Below are positions 1-8,500 of a stretch of DNA of 48,071 nt, piece by piece (position 1 is the first letter of the stretch; each line of letters begins with the position of its first letter). Made by a program: the position numbers and the translations under genes. Source of the stretch: an uncultured bacterium (lineage in GTDB: Bacteria; Patescibacteriota; Saccharimonadia; Saccharimonadales; Saccharimonadaceae); assembly GCA_903866605.1 (NCBI GenBank), contig CAIPOF010000019.1, forward strand, positions 1-48,071. Direction: 5' to 3'. The notes below the pieces were generated by a model. That model ran no database searches. It saw only the letters and a program-made list of their open reading frames with translations, and was not told the DNA's origin.

Positions 1-178
1 TCTGCGAGCAGATTTCATATTCTCAGTTTAGCATAAGTAATATTTTCATGTCTAGATATAAGGGATTCGGATGTTCGGATCCTGACCACAGCAATAAAAA
101 TTGAGCCCAAAAGAACTCAGTTTTTATTTGGCTGAACATATGGGTCTGATACCTAAATCTTAATTACACGACTTCATA
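1..178. other. Left-edge intergenic region, no gene seen
   Basis: No convincing open reading frame or RNA gene. The only structure noticed is a weak inverted repeat at 102-105/116-119 (TGAG/CTCA) with a T-run on the minus strand at 96-100. It could serve as a poor terminator for the HAD-like gene that ends at 179. Confidence 0.4.
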
Positions 179-664
179 TTAGTCGTCTTTTTTTGTGTAT
201 TCAAGCACAGAATCCCAGTTATCAATAACTATGATTTCATCATCAATTATATTGTTTTCGTGGTTTGATCCACCTGTAAACAGAATCCGATTTGCAACAA
301 TATCTTTCATGGCATCAAGCACATCAATACGATCATCTATAAAGTAAGTCAATTGAAGTTGTTGTGCAATAGGTGCTTTATCTGCTCGTTCACGACAAAA
401 ATATACATTTGACCGATTAAAGTCAATCTCATTGAAAAATTTTTGATTATCTAACCATTGAAGTATCACATCTTCGGCATACTCAGGACATCTTGAGATA
501 ATAAAAATGTTATCATTTCCAAATAACTTGACTAAACTTTTGATAGTTTTGAATGCACTTCCGAGCGGCTCAACAGCAAGGTATTCATCAACAGTTCTAG
601 ACTTAGCTGTCTTACTGCGTATCACACCTTCAATGTCGATTCCTATTCTTGATATATGATCCAT
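179..664 (-). CDS. HAD-superfamily phosphatase-like protein
   Basis: 161 residues. Motif I is seen near the N-terminus as GIDIEGV (nucleophile Asp, with Glu replacing the usual second Asp), a motif II-like Ser in IISRCP, and a motif IV-like acidic pair in YFIDDRID. This order matches small HAD phosphatases such as 5'-nucleotidase-like or polynucleotide-phosphatase-like proteins; the substrate cannot be read from sequence. The DxE in place of DxD is a visible deviation that could reduce phosphatase activity. It is a monocistronic gene upstream of the tRNA-Gln gene on the same strand. The ATG at 664 follows an extended -10 (672-680) by 7 nt, with no Shine-Dalgarno, so it is probably leaderless. 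Family assignment fairly sure, function not. Confidence 0.7.
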   Translation of the reverse strand: MDHISRIGIDIEGVIRSKTAKSRTVDEYLAVEPLGSAFKTIKSLVKLFGNDNIFIISRCPEYAEDVILQWLDNQKFFNEIDFNRSNVYFCRERADKAPIAQQLQLTYFIDDRIDVLDAMKDIVANRILFTGGSNHENNIIDDEIIVIDNWDSVLEYTKKDD

Positions 665-671
665 ATACTAT

Positions 672-680
672 ATGATATCA
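672..680 (-). promoter_or_regulatory. Extended -10 for a leaderless start
   Basis: On the minus strand this reads TGATATCAT, an extended -10 (TGn + TATCAT). Seven bases separate it from the ATG at 664, which puts the predicted transcription start on or next to the start codon. No -35 match or ribosome binding site is visible. Confidence 0.5.
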
Positions 681-744
681 AATTACACTTCGTAATGATT
701 TAGATAGTGTGACTACATGTTTGACTTTAGTTCGAATATATACT

Positions 745-819
745 TGGCTGGGATGGAGAGATTCGAACTCCCGAATGCCAGGACCAGAACCTGGTGCCTT
801 ACCACTTGGCCACATCCCA
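745..819 (-). tRNA. tRNA-Gln (anticodon CUG), CCA encoded
   Basis: The minus strand folds as a cloverleaf: acceptor TGGGATG/CATCCCA, D-arm GCC..GGC, a 5-bp anticodon stem CCAGG/CCTGG around the loop TTCTGGT (anticodon CTG, reading CAG), and T-arm GGGAG-TTCGAAT-CTCTC. The discriminator G is followed by a genome-encoded CCA (745-747). A U1-A72 acceptor end is typical of glutaminyl tRNAs. No intron and no neighbouring tRNA. Confidence 0.95.
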
Positions 820-911
820 ATATGTTTTATTCTATAACACCCTTCCCTCGCTGTACAGCAAATATTTATATTAATGTATCTATATAAATTTTACAAAATA
901 TCTAAATGGTC

Positions 912-920
912 TGCTATTAT
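912..920 (+). promoter_or_regulatory. Extended -10 for a leaderless start
   Basis: TGCTATTAT, an extended -10, ends 8 nt before the ATG at 929. No Shine-Dalgarno is present between them, so transcript and reading frame probably begin together. Confidence 0.5.
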
Positions 921-928
921 TATGATGT

Positions 929-1966
929 ATGGCTAACCTAACCCTTGTTGCAGAATTTATTACTTTTAGTCTAATTGTTTGGTTCGCCGGAGTTTGGATC
1001 ACCCGGACAACCGATGCAATTGATACCAAATATAAGCTAGGTAGTGCTTTCGGCGGTTTGCTAATTCTGGGGATTGTAACGAGTTTGCCAGAAATAGCCG
1101 TAGTCGTTACAGCTGCAATGCAGCATCACTTTGATATAATAATCGGAACTTTGATTGGTGGAATCGCTTTGCAGACTGTTGTTTTGGCTATCTTGGATTT
1201 TAGAAGTGGTTCAAAACGGGCTCTGACTTTTTCGGCGGCCTCATTAACACTGGTGCTAGAAGCAAGTTTTGTCGTTCTTGTTACGGTCGCATCATTATTA
1301 GCTATTAAAACCCCATTGGTAATTACTGGTACCTCAATTAGTTTAGCCTCAATATCAATTGTCATACTTTGGCTGGTTGGACTTTGGATTGTCTTCAAAG
1401 CAAGGAATGGTTTGCCATGGATTGCCGAGGCAATTAATGCATCACCTGGACGTAAACACCATGAACGTCGGGCTGTAATAAATCACCCATCGCTAAAATC
1501 TGCCAGTATGATCAAAGTTTTTGGTATTTTATCGATTGCAAGTATAGCCACGCTTATCGCAGGTTATGGACTGGCAACAACTGGTAACGATATCGCAGTC
1601 GCTTTTCATATCAATGGAGGTCTATTTGCAGCAACATTTATTGCCCTGGCTGGGGCTTTGCCAAACATTAGTACTGGACTAGCATCAATAAAGATTGGCG
1701 ATTATAGCTTGGCAATGAGTGATATATTTGGTGGTAATGCATTTATGCCAGCACTTTTTATTGTCTGCGATATTATTGCTGGCGGCGTGGTTCTTAAGTA
1801 CGCATCTTCGGTTGATATTTGGTTTGCGGCTCTTGGAATTCTTTTGACAATTATATATGCTATTGGCTTAATCGTTCGTCCGAGACACATTTATTTTCGT
1901 CTGGGGGTTGACTCATTATTTGTAGTTTTGATATATATTGTTGGCGTATCGATAATAACTCTTTAG
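929..1966 (+). CDS. Sodium/calcium exchanger-family membrane protein
   Basis: 345 residues with about ten hydrophobic segments. Two related regions carry the alpha-repeat signatures of the CaCA superfamily: GIVTSLPE followed by an acidic, glycine-rich stretch near residues 48-80, and ALPNISTGLASIKIGDYS with SDIFGGNAF near residues 238-270. In this family the two inverted repeats form the ion-binding core that exchanges Ca2+ (or another cation) for Na+, H+ or K+. The second repeat has PN where the first has PE, so one of the two core glutamates is replaced, and ion specificity is uncertain. It stands alone between the tRNA and purA, with a leaderless-type promoter. Length is close to YrbG-like proteins. 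Confidence 0.75.
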   Translation: MANLTLVAEFITFSLIVWFAGVWITRTTDAIDTKYKLGSAFGGLLILGIVTSLPEIAVVVTAAMQHHFDIIIGTLIGGIALQTVVLAILDFRSGSKRALTFSAASLTLVLEASFVVLVTVASLLAIKTPLVITGTSISLASISIVILWLVGLWIVFKARNGLPWIAEAINASPGRKHHERRAVINHPSLKSASMIKVFGILSIASIATLIAGYGLATTGNDIAVAFHINGGLFAATFIALAGALPNISTGLASIKIGDYSLAMSDIFGGNAFMPALFIVCDIIAGGVVLKYASSVDIWFAALGILLTIIYAIGLIVRPRHIYFRLGVDSLFVVLIYIVGVSIITL

Positions 1967-1998
1967 CTGAAAAAGCTTATGTACATAATTGAGTCTAG

Positions 1999-2027
1999 TT
2001 GTAATTTTATTATTGCATTAGTATACT
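1999..2027 (+). promoter_or_regulatory. purA promoter
   Basis: -35 TTGTAA (1999-2004), 17-nt spacer, -10 TATACT (2022-2027). The expected start of transcription is about 2034. The ATG at 2029 therefore lies upstream of the RNA, which supports the ATG at 2038 as the real start. Confidence 0.65.
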
Positions 2028-2037
2028 AATGCACTGG

Positions 2038-3342
2038 ATGGTTGATGTAATTATTGGACTTCAGCGAGGCGACGAGGGTAAGGGTCGTTTTGTTGATATG
2101 CTTTCTGAAACCCACGATATTGTGGCGCGATTTAACGGTGGTAATAACGCTGGACATACGGTAGTTTTGCCCGATGGTCGTGATTTAGCGCTGCATTTGG
2201 TACCATCTGGAATTGCCCATCCGCATGCAATGAATATTATTGGTAACGGTACATTGATAAATCCGGTGAAACTTAATGAAGAGATTGCTGACATTCGCAG
2301 CAAGGGTATTAATGTGTCACGGGATAATTTAAAGATTAGCTCGGCGGCCCATTTGATACTTCCCCATCACATTTATGACGACGAAATTCGTGAATCCGGC
2401 AAGGGAGGTCAAGGCAGTACCAAAGCCGGAATTGCTCAAGTTTCATCTTATAAAGCAATGCGAACTGGGTTAAGAATCGAAATAATTAAAAATAACCTTA
2501 AAAAACTTGAAACTATTATATTCGAAAGCCTAATCGCCCAGCAGCCGATTCGTAAGGCAGTCGGGCTACCAGATATTGATGAAAAAGAAGTAACTGGAAT
2601 TTATATCAAAAATGCGAAATTATTGGTTGAGTTTATCACTGATACGGTTTTTTATTTAAACCAAGAATTACGCAAACCAAAACCAGCCAGAGTTTTAGCC
2701 GAAGGCGCGCAGGCATTCCTGCTGGATATAGATCACGGTATGTATCCATATACCAGTTCATCATCGACGACTTCTGGCGGAGTATCGACTGGTCTGGGAG
2801 TGCCACCATCCTATATCGATAAAGTATACGGCGTCGCCAAAGCTATCCAATCACATGTTGGGGGTGGCCCATTTGTTACTGAAATTACAGATGAAAAACT
2901 TTTGAAACAACTGCATGGCGATATGAGGACAATCGATGCAGAAAAAGGCACAACTACTGGTAGAGTAAGGCGTTTAGGTTTTTTTGACTTACCTCAAATT
3001 CGACGAGCACAAATGGTTAACGGTGAAGAGGATAAACAAACAATGGCCCTATCGAAATTAGATTGGGTTCAAAGGTTTGGAGAAAAAATTCCAATATGTG
3101 TGGCTTACGAACGAAACGGCAAAATTCTTGAAATTGCACCAGATGCGGCCTATAAACTTCAACAAAGCACACCGCAATATGAATATCTCCCTAACTGGCA
3201 AGAAGACATAAGAGAGATTAGAAAGTTTGATAAGTTGCCAATAAATGCCCAGAAATATATTGAATATATTGAAAAAAAAACTGGGGTAACAATATCTATG
3301 ATTGGTGTCGGGCCACAACGAGATCAAGTAATTATCCGTTAG
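2038..3342 (+). CDS. purA: Divergent adenylosuccinate synthetase (PurA-like)
   Basis: 434 residues from the chosen start. PurA condenses IMP with aspartate using GTP, the first step from IMP to AMP. Visible: the P-loop GDEGKGR with the catalytic Asp, NGGNNAGHT with the catalytic His, EGAQAFLLDIDHGMYP, a TTGRVRR-like GTP-site motif, and a C-terminal GPQRDQ. Deviations: the near-invariant QWGDEGKGK is QRGDEGKGR, and the IMP-binding GTTGRGIGPAY segment is replaced by GSTKAGIAQVSSY. The catalytic Asp argues against the phage enzyme PurZ. The start at 2038 (MVDVIIG, as in canonical PurA) is preferred over 2029, which sits within two bases of the -10 box. No other purine gene is nearby, so a salvage role is inferred. 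Confidence 0.8.
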   Translation: MVDVIIGLQRGDEGKGRFVDMLSETHDIVARFNGGNNAGHTVVLPDGRDLALHLVPSGIAHPHAMNIIGNGTLINPVKLNEEIADIRSKGINVSRDNLKISSAAHLILPHHIYDDEIRESGKGGQGSTKAGIAQVSSYKAMRTGLRIEIIKNNLKKLETIIFESLIAQQPIRKAVGLPDIDEKEVTGIYIKNAKLLVEFITDTVFYLNQELRKPKPARVLAEGAQAFLLDIDHGMYPYTSSSSTTSGGVSTGLGVPPSYIDKVYGVAKAIQSHVGGGPFVTEITDEKLLKQLHGDMRTIDAEKGTTTGRVRRLGFFDLPQIRRAQMVNGEEDKQTMALSKLDWVQRFGEKIPICVAYERNGKILEIAPDAAYKLQQSTPQYEYLPNWQEDIREIRKFDKLPINAQKYIEYIEKKTGVTISMIGVGPQRDQVIIR

Positions 3343-3373
3343 TAAAACACTAGAAATTTTGTCTAGGTTGTAG

Positions 3374-3379
3374 TATAAT
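3374..3379 (+). promoter_or_regulatory. -10 box ahead of the ABC exporter pair
   Basis: A perfect TATAAT at 3374-3379 lies 51 nt upstream of the ATG at 3431. The -35 region is weak. A GAAAGAGA purine run at 3412-3419 is the likely ribosome binding site, so this operon has a conventional short leader. Confidence 0.45.
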
Positions 3380-3430
3380 TAGTATGATAAGTATGAAATT
3401 ATTATATATCCGAAAGAGAAACAATTATTC

Positions 3431-5170
3431 ATGAAGCATTTAGTTAAATATTTTAAACCATATATATTTTTGCTGATTATTTTGCTTTTTTTGGTTTGGG
3501 GCCAGGCATTTGTTAATCTGTCGTTACCGGACTATATGGCAAAGATTATCACTGACGGTATTGTCAAAAAAGATTTAGCGGCTGTCTGGAGCAATGGTGC
3601 TTCTATGTTATTACTTACCCTTTTGGGTGGTGTCTTTACTATTTGTGTCGGGTTTTTGGCTGCCAGGATATCTACAGGTTATGTCCGTCGACTACGAGAA
3701 GCAGTTTTTATGAAGGTGGAGCGGTTTTCGTTAAATGAGTTCAATAGTTTTTCTTCATCATCTTTGATTACTAGGTCAACAAACGATATGCAGCAAATTC
3801 AAAATGTCATGGCAATGGTCCTGAGGATGGCACTTTTGGCACCTTTTATGGGTGTGGGGGCAATTATCAAGGCCTATCAATTGGCTCCATCGATGACATG
3901 GATTATGCTAGGCGCAATAGGCGTGATGGTACTGATGATAATTTTATTATTTCTGGTTGTCATACCAAAATTTACAACTATTCAAAAACTTGTCGATAAA
4001 TTGAGTTTGCAAACTCGAGAAATGTTAACAGGCGTTAGGGTCATTCGAGCCTACAATAACGACGAAGCTCAACAAGAAAAGTTTGACAAAACCAACGTGG
4101 AATCAACAAGGTTAAACATTTTCGTAAACCGTGTCATGACACTTATGATGCCAATTATGACACTTGTCATGGGGCTGGCATCGATGGCTGTTGTTTGGCT
4201 TGGGGCATATTTAATAAATGACGGAAGTTTGCAAGTCGGAAGTTTATTCGCATTAATGCAATATGTTATGCAAACGATTTTCGCCTTCCTAATGATTTCG
4301 ATGATATTCATTATGGTGCCTCGGGCTGCGGTGTCGGGTCGACGTGTCAATGAAGTCCTGGCGACAGAGCCTACGATTGTTGAGTCACTATCCCCTTCTC
4401 ATTTGCCAGAAAAAATAAGCGGCGTAGTCTCATTTGATAAGGTCAGTTTTGGCTATGTTGGATCTGAACAACCAGTTTTATCAAATGTCTCATTTACCGC
4501 CGAATCAGGTCAAACAACGGCAATAATTGGTGGTACCGGTAGTGGCAAATCAACAGTTATAAATCTTATACCTCGTCTTTATGATGTTTCGAGTGGCTCT
4601 ATCACGATTGATGGCTTTGATGTTCGCAATTTGCCTCAAGCCGAACTGCATGATCATATCGGTTATATTCCGCAAAAAGCATCACTATTTTCTGGAACTG
4701 TCGGAAGCAACATCGCCTATGGACAACCTGGAGCAGATGAAAATCAACTAAAAAAAGCGGCGGCTACAGCCCAGGCTAGTGAGTTCATCAATGATTTGCC
4801 AAAAGGGTTAGATAACCCAATCTCTCAGGCTGGCAGTAATATATCTGGTGGACAAAAACAGCGTTTATCAATTGCCAGGGCACTTGTTAAAAAACCTGAA
4901 ATTTATTTGTTTGATGACAGCTTTTCGGCACTTGACCTTAAAACTGATTCTGCCTTACGCGCAGCGCTAGAAAAAGAAATATCAAAGGCAACCTTGATAA
5001 TTGTGGCTCAGCGCATCAGTACGATTATGCATGCTGATAAGATAATAGTTCTAGATATGGGAAAAATAGTTGGCATCGGAACACATAAAAAGCTTCTGAA
5101 AACATCCTCAGTCTATCGAGAAATTGCACAGTCGCAGTTGTCGGCCGGTGAACTTCAGGGAGAAATTTGA
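3431..5170 (+). CDS. ABC exporter half-transporter, subunit 1 (degenerate ATPase)
   Basis: 579 residues: an exporter-type membrane domain with six predicted helices (about 1-320), then a nucleotide-binding domain. Walker A is GGTGSGKST, the signature is canonical ISGGQKQR, and Walker B is IYLFDD. The catalytic Glu after Walker B is Asp (FDDSFSALD). In heterodimeric exporters (TM287/288, BmrCD, LmrCD) one subunit carries exactly this weak Walker B and the partner carries the weak signature. The next gene fits as that partner. The two are two bases apart. Substrate (drug, lipid or peptide) cannot be told. Confidence 0.88.
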   Translation: MKHLVKYFKPYIFLLIILLFLVWGQAFVNLSLPDYMAKIITDGIVKKDLAAVWSNGASMLLLTLLGGVFTICVGFLAARISTGYVRRLREAVFMKVERFSLNEFNSFSSSSLITRSTNDMQQIQNVMAMVLRMALLAPFMGVGAIIKAYQLAPSMTWIMLGAIGVMVLMIILLFLVVIPKFTTIQKLVDKLSLQTREMLTGVRVIRAYNNDEAQQEKFDKTNVESTRLNIFVNRVMTLMMPIMTLVMGLASMAVVWLGAYLINDGSLQVGSLFALMQYVMQTIFAFLMISMIFIMVPRAAVSGRRVNEVLATEPTIVESLSPSHLPEKISGVVSFDKVSFGYVGSEQPVLSNVSFTAESGQTTAIIGGTGSGKSTVINLIPRLYDVSSGSITIDGFDVRNLPQAELHDHIGYIPQKASLFSGTVGSNIAYGQPGADENQLKKAAATAQASEFINDLPKGLDNPISQAGSNISGGQKQRLSIARALVKKPEIYLFDDSFSALDLKTDSALRAALEKEISKATLIIVAQRISTIMHADKIIVLDMGKIVGIGTHKKLLKTSSVYREIAQSQLSAGELQGEI

Positions 5171-5172
5171 TC

Positions 5173-7011
5173 ATGGAAAAGAAACAACCACAGAAACAAC
5201 CGATGATAGGCCTTAGGGGTGGTCCTATGAGAATGGGCGGCAAAGTCGAAAAACCCAAAAACTTTAAAAAGACAATGCTAAAAGTACTTAAATACCTTCG
5301 TCCATATTGGATATATATGGCCTTTGTCGCAATATGCGCAATTATTAGTACTGCATTTGCGATTGCCAGTCCTAAGGTCCTAGGCAATATGACTGATGAG
5401 ATTATAAAAGGGTTATTTAGTCCATTCGGTATTAATTTTGGAAATATATCAGTAATTGGATTCTGGCTAATTGGTCTGTATCTTGTCAGCGCAATATTTA
5501 GCTATATTCAAAGTTGGATAATGACATCAATCTCCCAGAAAATTACTTACAAATTCCGTCGAGACATATCAGAGAAAATAGGTAGATTGCCTTTGCGCTA
5601 TTTCGATAGACATGAAAATGGAGATATCGTTAGCCATATTACAAATGATGTCGAGACAATCAGCCAAAACTTGAATCAAAGTATGACGCAACTTATAACT
5701 TCGGTGATTATGATCGTTGGAATTCTTGTCATGATGCTTTCAATCAGTTGGCAGTTAACATTAATTGCTGTCCTAGTCTTACCAATTAGTATGGTACTGA
5801 TAACTATTATCGTTAGGCGATCGCAGCGTTATTATACTAAACAACAGGCTGCTTTAGGTGAAATTGATGGCCATATCGACGAGATGTTCTCAAATCACCC
5901 CATTGTAAAAACCTACAATGGCGAGAAACAAGCAATTAAAACCTTTAATCATATTAATGCAAAGTTGCATGATAGCGGTTGGAAGTCACAGTTTTGGTCT
6001 GGTTTGATGATGCCGATTATGCAATTTATCAGCAACCTCGGTTATGTTGCAGTGGCAATAGTTGGTGGTTGGTTAGCCATAAATGGTAAAGTTACCATTG
6101 GTGATATTCAGGCTTTTATACAGTATATGAATCAATTTACTCAACCAATTTCACAAACAGCAAATATTGCAAATATTCTGCAAGCAACGGCTGCTGCTGC
6201 AGAACGTATATTTGAGTTTTTAGATGCAGATGAAGAAAAAAAGGAAGAATCCAGACAATTAATAGCGCCAGAATCTGTTAAAGGCGAAGTTGTGTTTGAT
6301 AAGGTCTATTTCGGATATGACAAAGATCAGCCAATTATTAAAGACTTTTCTGTTCAAATCAGGCCAAAACAAAATGTAGCAATCGTCGGTCCGACTGGTG
6401 CGGGCAAGACAACGATTGTCAACCTACTGATGAGGTTTTATGATATTGACAGTGGCGCAATCAAAATTGATGGCGTTGATATCAGCACGATGAATCGTCA
6501 TGATGTCAGGGGGATGTTCGGGATGGTATTGCAAGACACTTGGCTGTTCCAGGGGACAATAGCAGAAAACATTGCTTATGGAAGGCCAGACGCATCACAT
6601 AAAGACATCGTCGCTGCTGCCAAGGCTGCCCATGTCGATCATTTAATTAATACCTTGCCAGAAGGCTATGAAACTATTATTAGTGAGACGGCGGACAGTA
6701 TCTCGGCTGGCGAGAAACAGCTTCTCACTATTGCCAGGGCCATTTTAGCTGATTCACCGATGTTAATCTTAGATGAAGCGACAAGCTCGGTCGACACACG
6801 TACAGAACTTCTAATTCAATCAGCTATGGGTAAATTGAGTCATGGGCGAACAAGTTTTGTCATTGCTCATCGCCTGTCAACGATTAGAAACGCTGATGTC
6901 ATTCTGGTTATGCGAGACGGAAATATTATTGAACATGGAACGCATGAGGGCCTCTTGAACCAAAAGGGCTATTATGCGGATCTTTATAATAGTCAATTTT
7001 CGAACGAATAG
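5173..7011 (+). CDS. ABC exporter half-transporter, subunit 2
   Basis: 612 residues from the ATG at 5173: a basic, proline/glutamine-rich N-terminus of about 35 residues, six membrane helices, then a nucleotide-binding domain. Walker A is GPTGAGKTT and Walker B is MLILDEATSSVD with the catalytic Glu. The signature is SAGEKQ instead of SGGQ(Q/R). This complements subunit 1: the composite site made from this Walker A/B and the partner's intact signature should be the active one. A TTG at 5167 could also start the frame, but the ATG has better spacing to AGGGAG near 5157-5162. A stem at 7030-7036/7056-7062 (ACCAGCA/TGCTGGT) follows the gene but lacks a U-run. Confidence 0.88.
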   Translation: MEKKQPQKQPMIGLRGGPMRMGGKVEKPKNFKKTMLKVLKYLRPYWIYMAFVAICAIISTAFAIASPKVLGNMTDEIIKGLFSPFGINFGNISVIGFWLIGLYLVSAIFSYIQSWIMTSISQKITYKFRRDISEKIGRLPLRYFDRHENGDIVSHITNDVETISQNLNQSMTQLITSVIMIVGILVMMLSISWQLTLIAVLVLPISMVLITIIVRRSQRYYTKQQAALGEIDGHIDEMFSNHPIVKTYNGEKQAIKTFNHINAKLHDSGWKSQFWSGLMMPIMQFISNLGYVAVAIVGGWLAINGKVTIGDIQAFIQYMNQFTQPISQTANIANILQATAAAAERIFEFLDADEEKKEESRQLIAPESVKGEVVFDKVYFGYDKDQPIIKDFSVQIRPKQNVAIVGPTGAGKTTIVNLLMRFYDIDSGAIKIDGVDISTMNRHDVRGMFGMVLQDTWLFQGTIAENIAYGRPDASHKDIVAAAKAAHVDHLINTLPEGYETIISETADSISAGEKQLLTIARAILADSPMLILDEATSSVDTRTELLIQSAMGKLSHGRTSFVIAHRLSTIRNADVILVMRDGNIIEHGTHEGLLNQKGYYADLYNSQFSNE

Positions 7012-7094
7012 AATAGGTATTTAATTCTTACCAGCAATCAATTGATTGTCAATAATGCTGGTATATATTAGATAATATGGTAATCTAAAATTGA

Positions 7095-7919
7095 ATGAAA
7101 GAAATTATTAAATCTAGTCATTCAAAATTATATTTCATCATCTGTTGCATATCAGCAACTATTATTTGTACATTTTTGTCATGGATTCTTTTTGCACACC
7201 CATTAAATAGTGACAAAACATTCAAAATTAAGAAATTCCCAAAACCAACCACAGTGACAAATTTGGCTGTTACTAGACGGCCAGAAGTAATAAAGGCCAA
7301 TATGATATTAGCCCCAGACTATTCGCTGCCGCCGATTCAAAATGACATGGCGCCTGTCGTTTATAGGCTTTTGACTAATCAAAAGATTGTTTTTTTGGGT
7401 ATTGACGATGGAATGTTCAAAGACCAGTCTGTTATTGACATTATGCAACAGAATAATATAAAAGCCTCCCTGTTTTTAACTAAGTCGGCTATTTCAGGTA
7501 ACCCTGATTTTTTTAAGCAATTGACGGCTCAGGGTTCATTTGTTGAAGACCATACCATCAGTCATGATACTAAAATGGTCACTGACGAAGACTATAGCCA
7601 ACAAAAAGCTGACATTTGTGGCATGGCTGATTACGAAGAGCTACATTACGGTCGTCGTCCAACATTATTTCGTCCTCCTGGTGGCGCATATTCTGACTCT
7701 TTGCGACAAGCTGCTGCTGATTGTGGTATGAAAGCTATCATAACGTGGGTCGCCAAAGCCAACGGCGGTTTAATGCAGTATCAAATAGGTGACAAACTAC
7801 GACCTGGCGATGTTGTCTTGATGCATTTTCGCCCAGAGTTTGCATCGGATATGAAGTCATTTGTTGAGGCTATGAAAAACAGTGGGCTTCATACTGCCCT
7901 TCTTGAAGACGCAATATAA
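7095..7919 (+). CDS. Polysaccharide deacetylase (NodB domain), membrane anchored
   Basis: 274 residues with one N-terminal membrane helix (about residues 11-33), so the catalytic domain is probably outside the cytoplasmic membrane. NodB motifs in order: GIDDG (motif 1 Asp pair), HTISH (motif 2 metal-binding His pair), RPPGG (motif 3), a Trp-containing motif 4 (IITWV), and LMHF (motif 5 His). This family removes acetyl groups from N-acetylglucosamine in peptidoglycan or other glycans. It likely modifies the cell's own wall, or host-derived glycan in an epibiont; the target is inference. It follows the ABC exporter pair with an 83-nt gap and may be transcribed separately. Confidence 0.85.
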   Translation: MKEIIKSSHSKLYFIICCISATIICTFLSWILFAHPLNSDKTFKIKKFPKPTTVTNLAVTRRPEVIKANMILAPDYSLPPIQNDMAPVVYRLLTNQKIVFLGIDDGMFKDQSVIDIMQQNNIKASLFLTKSAISGNPDFFKQLTAQGSFVEDHTISHDTKMVTDEDYSQQKADICGMADYEELHYGRRPTLFRPPGGAYSDSLRQAAADCGMKAIITWVAKANGGLMQYQIGDKLRPGDVVLMHFRPEFASDMKSFVEAMKNSGLHTALLEDAI

Positions 7920-7940
7920 CGAGAATCTACAAATCCTATA

Positions 7941-8247
7941 ACAAAAAACTTTTTTTGTTTTTCTATTGACTCGTGCAGTTGAGCGCATTGTATACTAGAT
8001 ATAGTCATGTGGGTACTGGTGCAAACCTTTCCACCTTCAGGCTTAAAAGCCCACCATAAACGTTGTTATACTGCCTAATTGCAGTCACTAGTAAACGAAA
8101 AATATAATACTGATTGTCATCTGACAAACAGCAACAGATCATCGATTGAACGGTCTCGATCTTCTAAATGATTTTTTCAACCAATCCGTTCGCTGGTTAT
8201 TTATAAAATACCAGTATAGTTATTAAAATTATTTTTTGGAGGTGGAT
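7941..8247 (+). ncRNA. Unassigned structured leader or small RNA
   Basis: The 328-nt gap between the deacetylase and the next gene is not coding. A possible promoter (TTGACT 7966-7971, TATACT 7991-7996; 19-nt spacer, longer than ideal) is followed by nested stems: ATGTGGG (8007-8013) with CCCA(C)CAT (8050-8057), GGTG (8018-8021) with CACC (8032-8035), an overlapping alternative GGCT/AGCC hairpin (8040-8051), ACTGC/GCAGT (8070-8074/8081-8085) within CGTT/AACG (8061-8064/8094-8097), and CTGGT/ACCAG close to the gene start. I compared it by eye with tmRNA, RNase P, SRP RNA and the common riboswitch cores and could not assign it. Confidence 0.4.
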
Positions 8248-8499
8248 ATGGCTAATAAAAAAATTAATGAAAAAGTCACAGTAACGTCCCTAGGTTTTAG
8301 GAAAAATTTAAATGTCTATCCTCGTTGCATGGAGTTTAATGGTAAGACCTATAAATTTATTGATTCCGGTTTAAGCTACTTAGTCAGATATGGTGAACGT
8401 TTAGCAGAGTTTATCACGTTATCCGATGGCAAGGCTGATTTCTATTTGCGAAGTGATAATCGGGGTGCAAGTTGGACTTTACTTAGCATTTGCTCATAG
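8248..8499 (+). CDS. Small conserved-looking protein of unknown function
   Basis: 83 residues, soluble, no family recognised. It has a lysine-rich start (MANKKINEK), a central aromatic region (MEFNGKTYKF) and a beta-prone C-terminal half ending SWTLLSICS. The ATG at 8248 is chosen because GGAGG at 8238-8242 sits at ideal distance; the in-frame TTG at 8236 overlaps that Shine-Dalgarno. It is preceded by a long structured untranslated region and converges with the GreA-like gene, whose stop lies one base beyond its own. The strong ribosome binding site suggests real and possibly abundant expression. Two cysteines only; no signal peptide. Confidence 0.6.
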   Translation: MANKKINEKVTVTSLGFRKNLNVYPRCMEFNGKTYKFIDSGLSYLVRYGERLAEFITLSDGKADFYLRSDNRGASWTLLSICS

Positions 8500-8500
8500 T

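Noticed and set aside
2038-3342. PurZ (phage 2-aminoadenylosuccinate synthetase), considered because of the odd P-loop.
   Set aside because: The catalytic Asp in GDEGKG, replaced in PurZ, is present here.
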